This document shows, in pieces, positions 21,192 to 29,388 of a DNA stretch of 64,000 bases. The stretch is from the NCBI GenBank assembly GCA_026004195.1, contig BPIQ01000001.1, positions 1,354,311 to 1,418,310 of the forward strand. The letters are read 5' to 3'. The DNA is from Candidatus Binatia bacterium. GTDB taxonomy: Bacteria; Desulfobacterota; Binatia; HRBIN30; BPIQ01. The notes under the pieces were generated by a model. It searched no databases. It saw only the letters and a program-made list of their open reading frames with translations, and was not told the origin of the DNA. The position numbers were made by a program, and so were the translations under genes. Within the stretch, counting starts at the first letter, position 1, and the number at the start of each line of letters is the position of its first letter.

Positions 21192-22259
21192 ATGTCGCGC
21201 CAGCAGGTCTTCGCGGCCTTCTTCGTCCTTCTCTTCGCAACTCTCCTCTACCACGTCTACCGGCTCTTCGCCCCGTTTCTCACCCCGCTCTTCTGGGGAG
21301 CGCTGCTCGCCCTGGTCTTCTACCCTCTGCAGGCCCGCCTCGCGCGGCTCCTTCGCAACCGCGACGGTCTGGCCGCTTTTCTTCTGACCGCGGGAGTTTT
21401 CTCCCTCGTCATCGTGCCGGCGATTTTTCTCGCCACCGTGCTCGTGGCGGAAACGGCCGCCGCCTACCGACATCTCGAACGAGCGCTGACCCAAGGGGAC
21501 TGGAGGACCTGGACCGAAGAGTTCCGAAGGCTGGCCGAGAAGTGGCTCGGAGAGCGACCGGCTCTCGAGGCGTGGGTCCGAAGCATCGACCTGCCCGCCG
21601 TGCTCCTGCGGCTCACGAATGCCGTCAGCAGCTTCGTGGTCTCGCGGGTCACCGACGCGTTGCGCAACGCGGTGGGCTTCGTCACCGACTTCGTGCTCAC
21701 CGCTTTCGTCCTCTTCTTCTTCCTGCGAGACGGCCCCCGGTTCGTCGGGAGCCTGCGCTCGGCCCTTCCGATGGAAACCGGGCACAAGGACGTCGTGCTC
21801 CGCCGCTTCGCCGACACGCTTTTCGCCGTGGTTCAGGGGGTCCTGCTCACCGCGCTCGTCCAGGGGCTCGTGGCGGGGTTCGGCTTCTGGCTCGTCGGGC
21901 TTTCGTTTTCCGTCCTGCTAGGTTGCCTCACGGCGTTCCTGGCCCTTTTCCCCTTCGGGGGTTCGCTGGTCTGGATGGGCGCCGTCGTTTTCCTGCTCCT
22001 CTCGGGGGCCTGGGCCAGGGCCCTCGTCCTTCTCGCCTGGGGCGCGCTCCTGGTGAGTAGCGTCGACAACGTGGTCCGCCCCCTGGTGATCGGCGGCAGA
22101 ACTCAGATGTCCACGCTGTTTCTTTTCTTCGGGATTCTGGGCGGGCTCCAGGCGTACGGCTTCCTCGGAATGTTCCTCGGACCCGTGCTGCTCGCTACCC
22201 TCGTGGCGGTCGTCCAGATCTTCCGCGAGGAATACGGGCTCCGGGAGGAGTCGGGCTGA
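21192..22259 (+). CDS. AI-2E transporter family (PerM-like) membrane protein
   Basis: This 355-residue protein has about seven to eight membrane helices, paired at the N-terminus ('FAAFFVLLFATLLYHVYRLF') and in a C-terminal block. The motifs 'FFFLRDGPRFV', 'LFPFGGSLVWMG', 'VDNVVRPLVIGGRTQM' and 'GPVLLATL' define the AI-2E transporter/UPF0118 family. Family members have been linked to autoinducer-2 export or Na+/H+ exchange, so the substrate is open. ATG at 21192 follows a TTAGAA -10-like box by 11 bases without a ribosome-binding site. Confidence 0.92.
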   Translation: MSRQQVFAAFFVLLFATLLYHVYRLFAPFLTPLFWGALLALVFYPLQARLARLLRNRDGLAAFLLTAGVFSLVIVPAIFLATVLVAETAAAYRHLERALTQGDWRTWTEEFRRLAEKWLGERPALEAWVRSIDLPAVLLRLTNAVSSFVVSRVTDALRNAVGFVTDFVLTAFVLFFFLRDGPRFVGSLRSALPMETGHKDVVLRRFADTLFAVVQGVLLTALVQGLVAGFGFWLVGLSFSVLLGCLTAFLALFPFGGSLVWMGAVVFLLLSGAWARALVLLAWGALLVSSVDNVVRPLVIGGRTQMSTLFLFFGILGGLQAYGFLGMFLGPVLLATLVAVVQIFREEYGLREESG

Positions 22260-22260
22260 C

Positions 22261-23823
22261 CTAGCGGTCCACGGCGGCGAGGGGGCAGCCTCGCTCGCCC
22301 ACGGTCGCGTAGCTCATCCCGGAGAACGCGGGCTCGGCGGCGGCCAATTCGGCGAAGACCTCCTCTGCCGTGGCGAAACGCTTCGGAGAGCCGAGGCGTT
22401 CGGCGATCCGAGCGAGGACCCACCAGCCGGGGCGGGCGTTCCCGGGCGGCGGAAAAGCCTCCCGGATCCGTTGCACGCGACCGCCACGGTTCGTGAACGT
22501 ACCGTCCGTTTCGGCGAAGGACGCAACCGGCAGAGCCCAGTCCGCCTGCGCGAGCGTCGCGTGGCCGCGGAAATCCGCCGCCACGAGAACCCGAGTCTTC
22601 CGGCGGAGCTCGCGCAAGCCCTCCGGCCCGAGAACGGGTTCGAGGTCCCCCCCGAAAACGAACAACACGTCCCGCCGACCCTCGAGAAGGGCTCGCCGCA
22701 ATGCCTCGACAGGCACGAGCACGCCGAGCGCGGCGAGGCCCCGCGTGTTGGGGTTCTTGTCCGCGTCCCGCAGGAAGTCGTCCCGGGAGGCGTTCTCGGG
22801 CGACCAACTCACCCCGTGGAGGTTCCCTCCCCCGAGGAGCTTTCCGAAGATTTCGCGCAGGAGGTACGCCTCCTCGTTCGTCGCCCGCGCGAACACGACC
22901 GCCTCGGCACCCTCCCGGAGAAGTCGCGGGACCTCGGCGAGGACGGTTTCCCAGTCGCAGCGCAGGACGCTCTCGGCGTCCCGTCGGAACGGCTCGAGAA
23001 TTCTCTGTTCTCCCTGGTAGGCTCGGTAGCCGAGCCGTCCCTCGTCGCACATCCACCACGTGTTGACGTCCGGGTTGTAGCGGGGGCGGAAACGGTAGAT
23101 GCGTCCTCGCAGGTGGTGGATGTCGATGTTGCACCCGGTGGCGCACGTGGGACAGACCGACGGAGTTCGCTGCAGGTACCAGACCCGGGCGCGAAAACGA
23201 AAATCTTTGCTCGTCAACGCTCCGACCGGACAGATGTCGACGACGTTGCCCGAATAGGGATTGTCGAGGCGGCGACCCGGGAACAGGTCGATCGTGACGT
23301 GATCGCCGCGCTCGAAGAGGCCGAGCTCTCCCGTTTTCGTGACCTCGTCGCAGAAGCGGACGCAGCGCGTGCAGAGGATGCAACGCTCCTGGTCGAGCAT
23401 CACGAGCGGGCCGATGTCGAGAGCTTTCCCTTTGTGGACCTTTTCCTCGAGCGGCACGCGACTCGGCTCGAGGTCGTAGTCCATGTAGTAGTCCTGGAGC
23501 TTGCACTCCCCGGCCTGGTCGCAAACCGGGCAGTCGATGGGGTGGTTCACGAGCAGAAATTCGAGGACGGCTTGCCGAGCCCTGCGGACTCGCTCCGTCT
23601 GCGTGCGCACGACGAGCCCCTCGCTCACGCGGGTGTTGCAGGCGATCTGCAGCTTCGGGACCTTGTCGATCTCCACGAGGCACATCCTGCAGTTCCCGGC
23701 GATGCTGAGACCGGGGTGGTAGCAATAATGGGGGATCTCGATCCCGAGCCGTTCCGCGGCCTGGATGACGTTGAGTCCTTCTTCGACTTCGACCTGCCGG
23801 CCGTCGATTTCAACCTTCGGCAT
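22261..23823 (-). CDS. nuoG: NADH-quinone oxidoreductase subunit G
   Basis: This 520-residue protein is the iron-sulfur subunit of complex I. It holds the N-terminal [2Fe-2S] ferredoxin (Cys in 'HYCYHPGLSIAGNCRMC' and 'IACNTR'), the His-Cys3 cluster ('HPIDCPVCDQAGEC'), two further 4Fe clusters ('CILCTRCVRFC' and 'DICPVGAL') and the N7-type 'CPTCATGC'. A molybdopterin-oxidoreductase-like domain with no visible Mo site follows. It is shorter than many NuoG proteins, which reach 700-900 residues, because the C-terminal part is reduced. Its start overlaps the nuoF end by 14 bases. Confidence 0.95.
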   Translation of the reverse strand: MPKVEIDGRQVEVEEGLNVIQAAERLGIEIPHYCYHPGLSIAGNCRMCLVEIDKVPKLQIACNTRVSEGLVVRTQTERVRRARQAVLEFLLVNHPIDCPVCDQAGECKLQDYYMDYDLEPSRVPLEEKVHKGKALDIGPLVMLDQERCILCTRCVRFCDEVTKTGELGLFERGDHVTIDLFPGRRLDNPYSGNVVDICPVGALTSKDFRFRARVWYLQRTPSVCPTCATGCNIDIHHLRGRIYRFRPRYNPDVNTWWMCDEGRLGYRAYQGEQRILEPFRRDAESVLRCDWETVLAEVPRLLREGAEAVVFARATNEEAYLLREIFGKLLGGGNLHGVSWSPENASRDDFLRDADKNPNTRGLAALGVLVPVEALRRALLEGRRDVLFVFGGDLEPVLGPEGLRELRRKTRVLVAADFRGHATLAQADWALPVASFAETDGTFTNRGGRVQRIREAFPPPGNARPGWWVLARIAERLGSPKRFATAEEVFAELAAAEPAFSGMSYATVGERGCPLAAVDR

Positions 23824-25099
23824 GGGCGAGCCTCTTCGGACAACCGTCCAGACGGACGTGTTCTTCGAACTCGGACCGGAACTTCGTGACGAAGCTTCTC
23901 GTCGGCATGGCCGCGGCGTCCGCGAGAAGACAGATCGTGTTGCCCATCATGTTGTCGGCGATCCGGAGCAGGAGGTCCACCTCGTCCGGCCGAGCTCCGC
24001 CGAATTCCAGGTGCTCGAGTACCCTCTCGAGCCACCCCGTCCCTTCGCGGCACGGCGTGCACTGCCCGCAGGACTCGTGGTGGTAGAAGCGCGCGATGAC
24101 CCGGAGCGCGTCGACCATGCACGTGTCCTCGTCCATCACGATGATGCCGCACGACCCGAGAAGCGATCCGGCCTGCGCCACCGAATCGAAATCCATGGGC
24201 ACGTCGATTTCCTCCGGAAGGAGAACGGGGACGGAAGAACCACCCGGGATCACGCCCTTGAGCTTCTTTCCCCCCGGTATCCCTCCGCCGAATGCTTCGC
24301 CGTAGACGAGCTCGCGAAGCGAGATGCCCATCGGAGCCTCGTACACCCCGGGCCGCTGGACGTGACCGCTCAGGCAGTAGAGTTTCGGGCCCGGACACTT
24401 CTCCGGTCCGATGGCGCGAAACCACTCGGGCCCGCGTCCGACGATGAGCGGCACGCAGGCCAGAGTCTCGACGTTGTTCACGATCGTGGGACAGCCGAAG
24501 ACGCCCACGGTGGCGGGAAAAGGCGGCTTGACCCGCGGGTAGGCTCTTTTGCCTTCCAGGGACTCGATCAAACCCGTCTCTTCGCCGCAAATGTAAGCCC
24601 CGGCCCCCCGGTGGATGTACACCTCGAGGTCGTAACCCGTGCCGTAGATGTTCCGGCCGAAGTGGCCCGCCGCGTAAGCTTCGCGCAGAGCACGTTCCAG
24701 AATCGCCGCTCCCCGCGCGAACTCTCCCCGAATGTACACGTAGGCCACGTGAGCCTGGATGGCGTACGCGGAAATCAACGTACCCTCGAGAAGCAGGTGG
24801 GGGTTGAATTCGATGATCTGTCTGTCCTTGAAGGTACCGGGCTCGCTCTCGTCCGCGTTCACGCACAGGTAACGGGGCTTCGGGGAATCTTTCGGAAGAA
24901 AACCCCACTTGACGCCGGTCGGGAATCCGGCGCCCCCGCGTCCCCGGAGGCCGGACACCCGGACCATTTCCACGATCTCGGCCGGCGTCTTCTCCCGGAG
25001 CGCCGTCCGTGCCGCCGTGTAGCCACCGTCCGCGACGTAAACCTCGAGCCGATCGATGCCCGGCACCTCCTCGTGCCGCAGGAGAACCTTCTCGCCCAT
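23810..25099 (-). CDS. nuoF: NADH-quinone oxidoreductase subunit F
   Basis: This 429-residue protein is the NADH-oxidising flavoprotein. It has the NAD/FMN glycine-rich loop 'GRGGAGFPTGVKW', 'AYICGEETGLIES', and the N3 cluster ligands 'SCGQCTPCREGTGW' plus the later 'NTICLLADA'. The ATG at 25099 overlaps the nuoB stop by one base (TGATG), so translation is coupled. NuoE, which normally partners NuoF, is not encoded next to it. Confidence 0.96.
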   Translation of the reverse strand: MGEKVLLRHEEVPGIDRLEVYVADGGYTAARTALREKTPAEIVEMVRVSGLRGRGGAGFPTGVKWGFLPKDSPKPRYLCVNADESEPGTFKDRQIIEFNPHLLLEGTLISAYAIQAHVAYVYIRGEFARGAAILERALREAYAAGHFGRNIYGTGYDLEVYIHRGAGAYICGEETGLIESLEGKRAYPRVKPPFPATVGVFGCPTIVNNVETLACVPLIVGRGPEWFRAIGPEKCPGPKLYCLSGHVQRPGVYEAPMGISLRELVYGEAFGGGIPGGKKLKGVIPGGSSVPVLLPEEIDVPMDFDSVAQAGSLLGSCGIIVMDEDTCMVDALRVIARFYHHESCGQCTPCREGTGWLERVLEHLEFGGARPDEVDLLLRIADNMMGNTICLLADAAAMPTRSFVTKFRSEFEEHVRLDGCPKRLAHAEG

Positions 25100-25614
25100 C
25101 AGGAACGCAAAGGATCCGGGACCGGTTCGACGAGCTTCTGTCTCTGTTTCTGGATCTTGTTCTGCAGCGCGATCAGGGCGTCGAGGACGGACTCCGGACG
25201 CGGAGGGCAACCGGGCACGTACACGTCCACGGGAATGATCCGGTCGATCCCCGGGAGCGTGGCGTAGTTGTCGTAGAATCCCCCCGTGGAGGCGCACGCA
25301 CCGAACGAGAGGACCCACTTCGGCTCGGCCATCTGCTCGTAGACGCGCCGGAGGATGGGAGCCTGCCGCATGCTCACCGTTCCGATCACCATCAGAAGGT
25401 CCGCCTGCCGGGGGGTGAAACGGGGCAAAAGAGCACCGAAGCGGTCGATGTCGTACGGGGACATCGAAAGCGACATGTACTCCATGGCACAGCAGGCCGT
25501 CGCGAACGGGTAGGGAAAAAGCGAGAATTTTCGCGCCCACGCGACCGCCTTCTCCACCCGCGTGAGGACGACACTCTCTCCCAGGAGCTTTTCTTCGCCG
25601 GTGGTGCCGTGCAC
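25099..25614 (-). CDS. nuoB: NADH-quinone oxidoreductase subunit B
   Basis: This 171-residue protein ligates the terminal N2 [4Fe-4S] cluster that reduces quinone. It has 'FATACCAMEYMSL' (tandem Cys), 'FGACASTGGFYDNY' and 'VPGCPPRPE'. GTG at 25614 was chosen because GGGAGG lies six bases upstream and this gives the normal family length. Longer upstream reading would run into the divergent gene. A TTGACT/TACGTT promoter lies just upstream. It is followed directly by nuoF, with nuoC, D and E missing between them. Confidence 0.95.
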   Translation of the reverse strand: MHGTTGEEKLLGESVVLTRVEKAVAWARKFSLFPYPFATACCAMEYMSLSMSPYDIDRFGALLPRFTPRQADLLMVIGTVSMRQAPILRRVYEQMAEPKWVLSFGACASTGGFYDNYATLPGIDRIIPVDVYVPGCPPRPESVLDALIALQNKIQKQRQKLVEPVPDPLRS

Positions 25615-25642
25615 GGGGAACCTCCCAACTGGAGTCGAATCC

Positions 25643-25671
25643 AACGTATCCCCTGCCCCCGGCCCAGTCAA
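25643..25671 (-). promoter_or_regulatory. Promoter of nuoBFG
   Basis: On the minus strand TTGACT (25671-25666), a 17-base spacer and TACGTT (25648-25643) precede the nuoB ribosome-binding site. The -35 box matches five of six consensus bases. Confidence 0.45.
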
Positions 25672-25716
25672 CGAGTCCTTCCCCCCACCGGCGCTGCCGG
25701 CTAAAAGGTAGTCCCG

Positions 25717-26175
25717 GTGGTGGCGTGGCTTCACATTCTGGCCCTGGGAACCTTCTTCGGTGCCACCGTTCTTCTGCTCGCTTTTCTCTCCGTGGAGTCG
25801 AAAGAAGCCGGCTCGCGGCAAGCCGAACTGGCTCGCTTGCTTCGCGTCTACGACCCCGTGGCCATCGGGGCGCTCGGCGTCCAGATCGTCACCGGGGCCG
25901 TCGCTCTGACCGAGTGGAAGGCGAGGCTGGGAAAGGAGTTCTACGCACAGCTCGGGAGTCTGCTCGCCGGAAAGCTCGCCCTCGTGTTCTTGCTGGTCCT
26001 GGCGTCGACCTACCTGTGCCTGGGTCTGGGACACCGCTTCGTCCGGGCCTTCGAGGCCGGCGAGCCCCCCGACGAGCTCGGCTTCCGGTCCTTCGAGCGA
26101 AGGATGAAATTCGTCTCGGCGCTCGTCCTGGGACTCACGGCCTGGATCGCCTGGCGTTCCCTGGACTTACCGTGA
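25717..26175 (+). CDS. Four-helix integral membrane protein, unknown function
   Basis: This 152-residue protein has about four hydrophobic helices ('HILALGTFFGATVLLLAFL', 'VAIGALGVQIVTGAVAL', 'LLAGKLALVFLLVLAS', 'FVSALVLGLTAWIAW'). A His near the start and a Lys/Arg-rich loop recall the CopD/DUF2269-type small membrane proteins, though no diagnostic motif is clear. Start GTG at 25717 (a second GTG follows at once). It is divergent from nuoB and followed by a cupin gene. Confidence 0.75.
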   Translation: MVAWLHILALGTFFGATVLLLAFLSVESKEAGSRQAELARLLRVYDPVAIGALGVQIVTGAVALTEWKARLGKEFYAQLGSLLAGKLALVFLLVLASTYLCLGLGHRFVRAFEAGEPPDELGFRSFERRMKFVSALVLGLTAWIAWRSLDLP

Positions 26176-26293
26176 GGGGAAAAGGGAGGGAGGAAGCATG
26201 GGAAGCCCGCTCCACCGTTGCTCGACGACGCACCCGGCGGCGGCAGGTCCCGGTCGCCCCGAGCGTCGACGCACTCTCTAGGAGGTTCGTCCG

Positions 26294-26614
26294 ATGGCCT
26301 GGATTCCGGACACTTCGGAGCGCGTCCGGTTCGACGCGCGGAAAATGCAGAAGTGCAACCTGTTCACGACCGAGCATTTTTTCTGCGACCTCTACGCCTT
26401 CGAGCCCGGACAGGAACAGACCGCCCACGCGCACGCCGGCTCCGACAAGGTCTACTTCGTGCTCGAAGGAACCCTCGAGATCCGGCTGGGCGAACAAACG
26501 CGCACCCTCGGGCCACGCGGTGCGGCACTGGCCGAGGCCGGCGTCGCGCACGCCGTGCGCAACCCGGGGCCCGGACGAGCGCTCGCCCTCGTCTTCCTGT
26601 CACCTCGCCCGTGA
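26294..26614 (+). CDS. Small cupin-domain protein
   Basis: This 106-residue protein is a single Cupin_2 beta-barrel. Motif 1 reads 'AHAHAGSDKVYFVLEG' (His ligands and Glu) and motif 2 'AGVAHAVRNPG', so the metal site looks intact. A strong AGGAGG ribosome-binding site precedes the ATG. Substrate unknown; stand-alone cupins of this size are often isomerases, dioxygenases or sensors. A hairpin overlaps its stop codon. Confidence 0.88.
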   Translation: MAWIPDTSERVRFDARKMQKCNLFTTEHFFCDLYAFEPGQEQTAHAHAGSDKVYFVLEGTLEIRLGEQTRTLGPRGAALAEAGVAHAVRNPGPGRALALVFLSPRP

Positions 26615-26625
26615 CGAGGTTTCTT
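26602..26625 (+). terminator. Terminator-like hairpin at the end of the cupin gene
   Basis: ACCTCG (26602-26607) pairs with CGAGGT (26615-26620) around a seven-base loop. TTTCTT follows directly. The stem spans the cupin stop codon. It may separate the cupin transcript from efp. Confidence 0.4.
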
Positions 26626-26684
26626 CCCGCCGGGACGGGTGGTAGAGAACGAGGCGAAGGATTCTTTTTCGGAGGCCTCCCCCC

Positions 26685-27248
26685 ATGAAGATCAGCGCGA
26701 CCCAGCTTCGCTCCGGCATGATCATCGAGCACGAGAACGACCTCTACAGGATCCTGCAGGTGACCCACATCACACCGGGAAACAAGCGAGGGATCGTCCA
26801 AACGAAAATGCGCAACCTCCGGACGGGCCTGCAGACCGAGAACCGGTTCCGGTCGGAAGACAGCATCGAACGGGTTTCGCTCGACCAACACGAAATGGAA
26901 TTCCTCTACGAGGACAACGGTATCTTCCACTTCATGAACACCGAAACCTACGAGCAAGTGGAGCTTCCGGCCGAAACGCTGGGCGATGCCGTTCGCTTCC
27001 TCGTGCCGAACTCGCGGATCGCCGTCGAATTCTACGAAGGAAAACCGGTCGGCGTCAGCTTGCCGAAGACCGTCGATCTCCGCGTGGTCGACACCCCGCC
27101 CGGTCTCAAGGCGGCGACGGTGACGAACGTGCTGAAGCCGGCCACCACCGAGACGGGACTGGTCGTGCAGGTTCCGAGCTTCATCGACGTGGGCGACGTG
27201 ATCCGGGTGGACACCGAGACGGGAGAGTACCTCTCCCGGGCCAAGTGA
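26685..27248 (+). CDS. efp: Translation elongation factor P
   Basis: This 187-residue, three-domain protein relieves ribosome stalling at polyproline. The KOW-like domain I has the tip loop 'HITPGNKRG', with Lys 34 after Asn; most EF-P proteins read 'PGKG'. The OB domains carry 'YEDNGIFHFMNTETYEQ' and the end 'PSFIDVGDVIRVDTETGEYL'. No EpmA/EpmB, EarP or other EF-P-modifying enzyme is visible in the window. The organism encodes very Thr-Pro-rich proteins nearby, which might add demand for EF-P (inference). Confidence 0.95.
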   Translation: MKISATQLRSGMIIEHENDLYRILQVTHITPGNKRGIVQTKMRNLRTGLQTENRFRSEDSIERVSLDQHEMEFLYEDNGIFHFMNTETYEQVELPAETLGDAVRFLVPNSRIAVEFYEGKPVGVSLPKTVDLRVVDTPPGLKAATVTNVLKPATTETGLVVQVPSFIDVGDVIRVDTETGEYLSRAK

Positions 27249-27281
27249 CCCCGCGGACGGGAGATCCGGATCGGGGCGCCC

Positions 27282-28811
27282 ATGGATCGGCCGAGGCGAG
27301 ACGAGGCAGCCTGGCGTTATCACGAGCTCACCAAACACAGCTGGGAGCGCATCCGGCGCCACCCCCACGTGCTCGACTGGGAGAACATGCCGAGGCCCTT
27401 CAAGCGGTACGTCGGCCTCGAATCACTCCCGCTCCCCAGGGATCTCCCCCCCTCGAAGCAGCCCGCACTCGTCTCCCTTCGCGAAGCCGGCGAGCCCGCC
27501 CCGCTCGAGCTGCCACTGCTCGCGAAAATTCTGCTTTTCTCGGCGGGCGTGCTCCGGAGAAAACGTTACGCCGGAGGGGAAATCGCCTTTCGCGCCGCGG
27601 CCTGCACCGGGGCCCTTTACCACGTGGAGCTCTACGTCGTTTCGGGCGACCTCCCGGGACTCCCGGCCGGAGTGTACCATTTCGCCCCCGACACGTTCTC
27701 CCTCGAGAGACTCCGATCCGGGGACTTCCGCCGCTTCGTCCTCGAAGCCACGGCGGACGCACCCGCCGTACGCGACGCTCCGCTCGTCCTGGCGCTCACG
27801 AGCACGTTCTGGCGCAACGCGTGGAAATACCGGGAACGGGCCTACCGCCACGCGTTCTGGGATTCGGGCACGATCCTCGCGAACCTCCTCGGGGTAGCCA
27901 ACGCGAGCGGTGTCCCGGCGAAGCTGGTGCTCGGTTTCGTCGACCGTGAACTCGACCGCTTGATCGGCGTCGACGGAGAACGGGAAGCCACGCTGGTTCT
28001 CGTTGCCCTCGGCACGGGAGCCGAACTTCCGCCCTCCGCCCCCGAGGTTCCTCCCCTCTCCGTGCCGACGCTCCCCTATTCGGAAAAGGAAGTGGACTAT
28101 CCCCTGATTCGAGAGACCCACCGAGCGACGTGCCTCGAAAGCCCCGGGGAAGTACGCGCCTGGAGAGAGTGCGCGTTCGCGCCGCGGCGCTCTCGCTCGG
28201 AGTCCCCCCCGGCCCCGGGGGTTCGGCTCCCGAGGCTTTCCGCCCCGCCCGGGGACCCGATCGAGGCGGTCGTCCGAAAACGCGGCTCGACGCGGGTCTT
28301 CGCCCGCGTACCGGTGGCGTCGGAGATTTTCGGAGAGGTCCTCGCGTCCTGCCCGGTACCGATCCCCACGGACCTCGGAGATGCCGGGGTGCTCTCCGAC
28401 CGGTACGTGCTGGCCCTCGGGGTCGACGGAATCGAGCCCGGGGCTTACGCCTTCGACCCCGACTCCGGGGAGCTTCGACTCCTCCGCCCGGGAAGGTTCC
28501 GGGCCGAAGGCAGGTCCCTGGCCCTGGGGCAAGCGCTCGGGGGAGACGGAGCCTTCGACCTCTACTGGCTCGCCGACCTCCGAGCGGTTCTCGGGCGACA
28601 CGGAAACCGAGGCTACCGTGCCGCGCAGCTCGCCGCGGCCATCGAAGGGGGGCGTGCCTACCTCGCTTCGTTCGCGCTCGGGATCGGGGCGACGGGGCTC
28701 ACGTTTTTCGACGACGACGTGAGTGCCTTTTTCGGCGTTCCGCAGAAGGCCGTCCTTTTCCTGACGGCGCACGGTCATCCTGCTTCTCGCAGGAAAAGGG
28801 CCGTTCCTTGA
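27282..28811 (+). CDS. SagB-type (ThcOx) dehydrogenase with two nitroreductase-like halves
   Basis: This 509-residue protein begins with the SagB-family signature region ('YHELTKHSWERIRRHPHVLDW' in part). Two nitroreductase-fold halves follow, about residues 75-260 ('KRYAGGEIAFRAAACTGALY', 'GVYHF', 'GTILANLLGVANASG') and 325-500 ('VVRKRGSTRVFARVPV', 'GAYAFDP', 'AAQLAAAIEGGRAYLASFALGIGATGLTFF'). SagB enzymes use FMN and in peptide-toxin pathways oxidise azolines, but no YcaO protein or precursor peptide is visible here. It may therefore act on another substrate. It lies between efp and a CBS-domain gene. Confidence 0.87.
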   Translation: MDRPRRDEAAWRYHELTKHSWERIRRHPHVLDWENMPRPFKRYVGLESLPLPRDLPPSKQPALVSLREAGEPAPLELPLLAKILLFSAGVLRRKRYAGGEIAFRAAACTGALYHVELYVVSGDLPGLPAGVYHFAPDTFSLERLRSGDFRRFVLEATADAPAVRDAPLVLALTSTFWRNAWKYRERAYRHAFWDSGTILANLLGVANASGVPAKLVLGFVDRELDRLIGVDGEREATLVLVALGTGAELPPSAPEVPPLSVPTLPYSEKEVDYPLIRETHRATCLESPGEVRAWRECAFAPRRSRSESPPAPGVRLPRLSAPPGDPIEAVVRKRGSTRVFARVPVASEIFGEVLASCPVPIPTDLGDAGVLSDRYVLALGVDGIEPGAYAFDPDSGELRLLRPGRFRAEGRSLALGQALGGDGAFDLYWLADLRAVLGRHGNRGYRAAQLAAAIEGGRAYLASFALGIGATGLTFFDDDVSAFFGVPQKAVLFLTAHGHPASRRKRAVP

Positions 28812-28851
28812 CTCCCGTGGCCGGCTCGTAGAAGGCTAGGCGCCGGGGCCG

Positions 28852-29388
28852 ATGGCCGAGGAGGCGCCTATGCTGTCCGACGAACTCATCGACGAAGAAC
28901 AGCGGATCGCCGAAGAGGCCGCGCAAGTCGGGACCGCGATCCTCACCAAACCGATCGGGCTCATCCAACATCCGGCCGTGACGGTTTCGCCCTCGGCGTC
29001 CGTCGCCGAAGCGGTCCGCCGGATGGTGGAACACAAGGTGGGCTGCGTGCTGGTGGAGGACGGCGGAAAGCTCGTGGGCATTTTCACCGAGAGAGACGTG
29101 CTGGTCAAAGTCCTGGCCAAGGTACCGCCCGAAGCGACTCGTGTGGGAGATCTGATGACGTCGGACCCGGAAACCCTACCGCCGGACGCGAAGATCGCGT
29201 TCGCCCTCAACAAGATGAGCGTCGGCGGTTTTCGTCACATTCCGGTGGTCGAAGCCGACGGCAAGCCGGTGGGGGTCGTGAGCATGCGCGACATCGTGAA
29301 CTACGTCGTCGATCTTTTTCCCGACGAAGTTCTCAACCTACCGCCCGACCCGAGCCTCCAGATCAGCCGAACACGAGAGGGTGCCTGA
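28852..29388 (+). CDS. Tandem CBS-domain protein
   Basis: This 178-residue cytosolic protein has a short acidic helix (1-30), then two CBS motifs at about residues 35-90 ('VAEAVRRMVEHKVGCVLVED', 'VGIFTERDVL') and 97-165 ('MTSDPETLPPD', 'HIPVVEADGKPVGVVSMRDI'). CBS pairs bind adenosyl nucleotides and regulate partners. No partner domain is fused. Its 3' end overlaps the convergent M1-like gene by 51 bases. Confidence 0.93.
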   Translation: MAEEAPMLSDELIDEEQRIAEEAAQVGTAILTKPIGLIQHPAVTVSPSASVAEAVRRMVEHKVGCVLVEDGGKLVGIFTERDVLVKVLAKVPPEATRVGDLMTSDPETLPPDAKIAFALNKMSVGGFRHIPVVEADGKPVGVVSMRDIVNYVVDLFPDEVLNLPPDPSLQISRTREGA

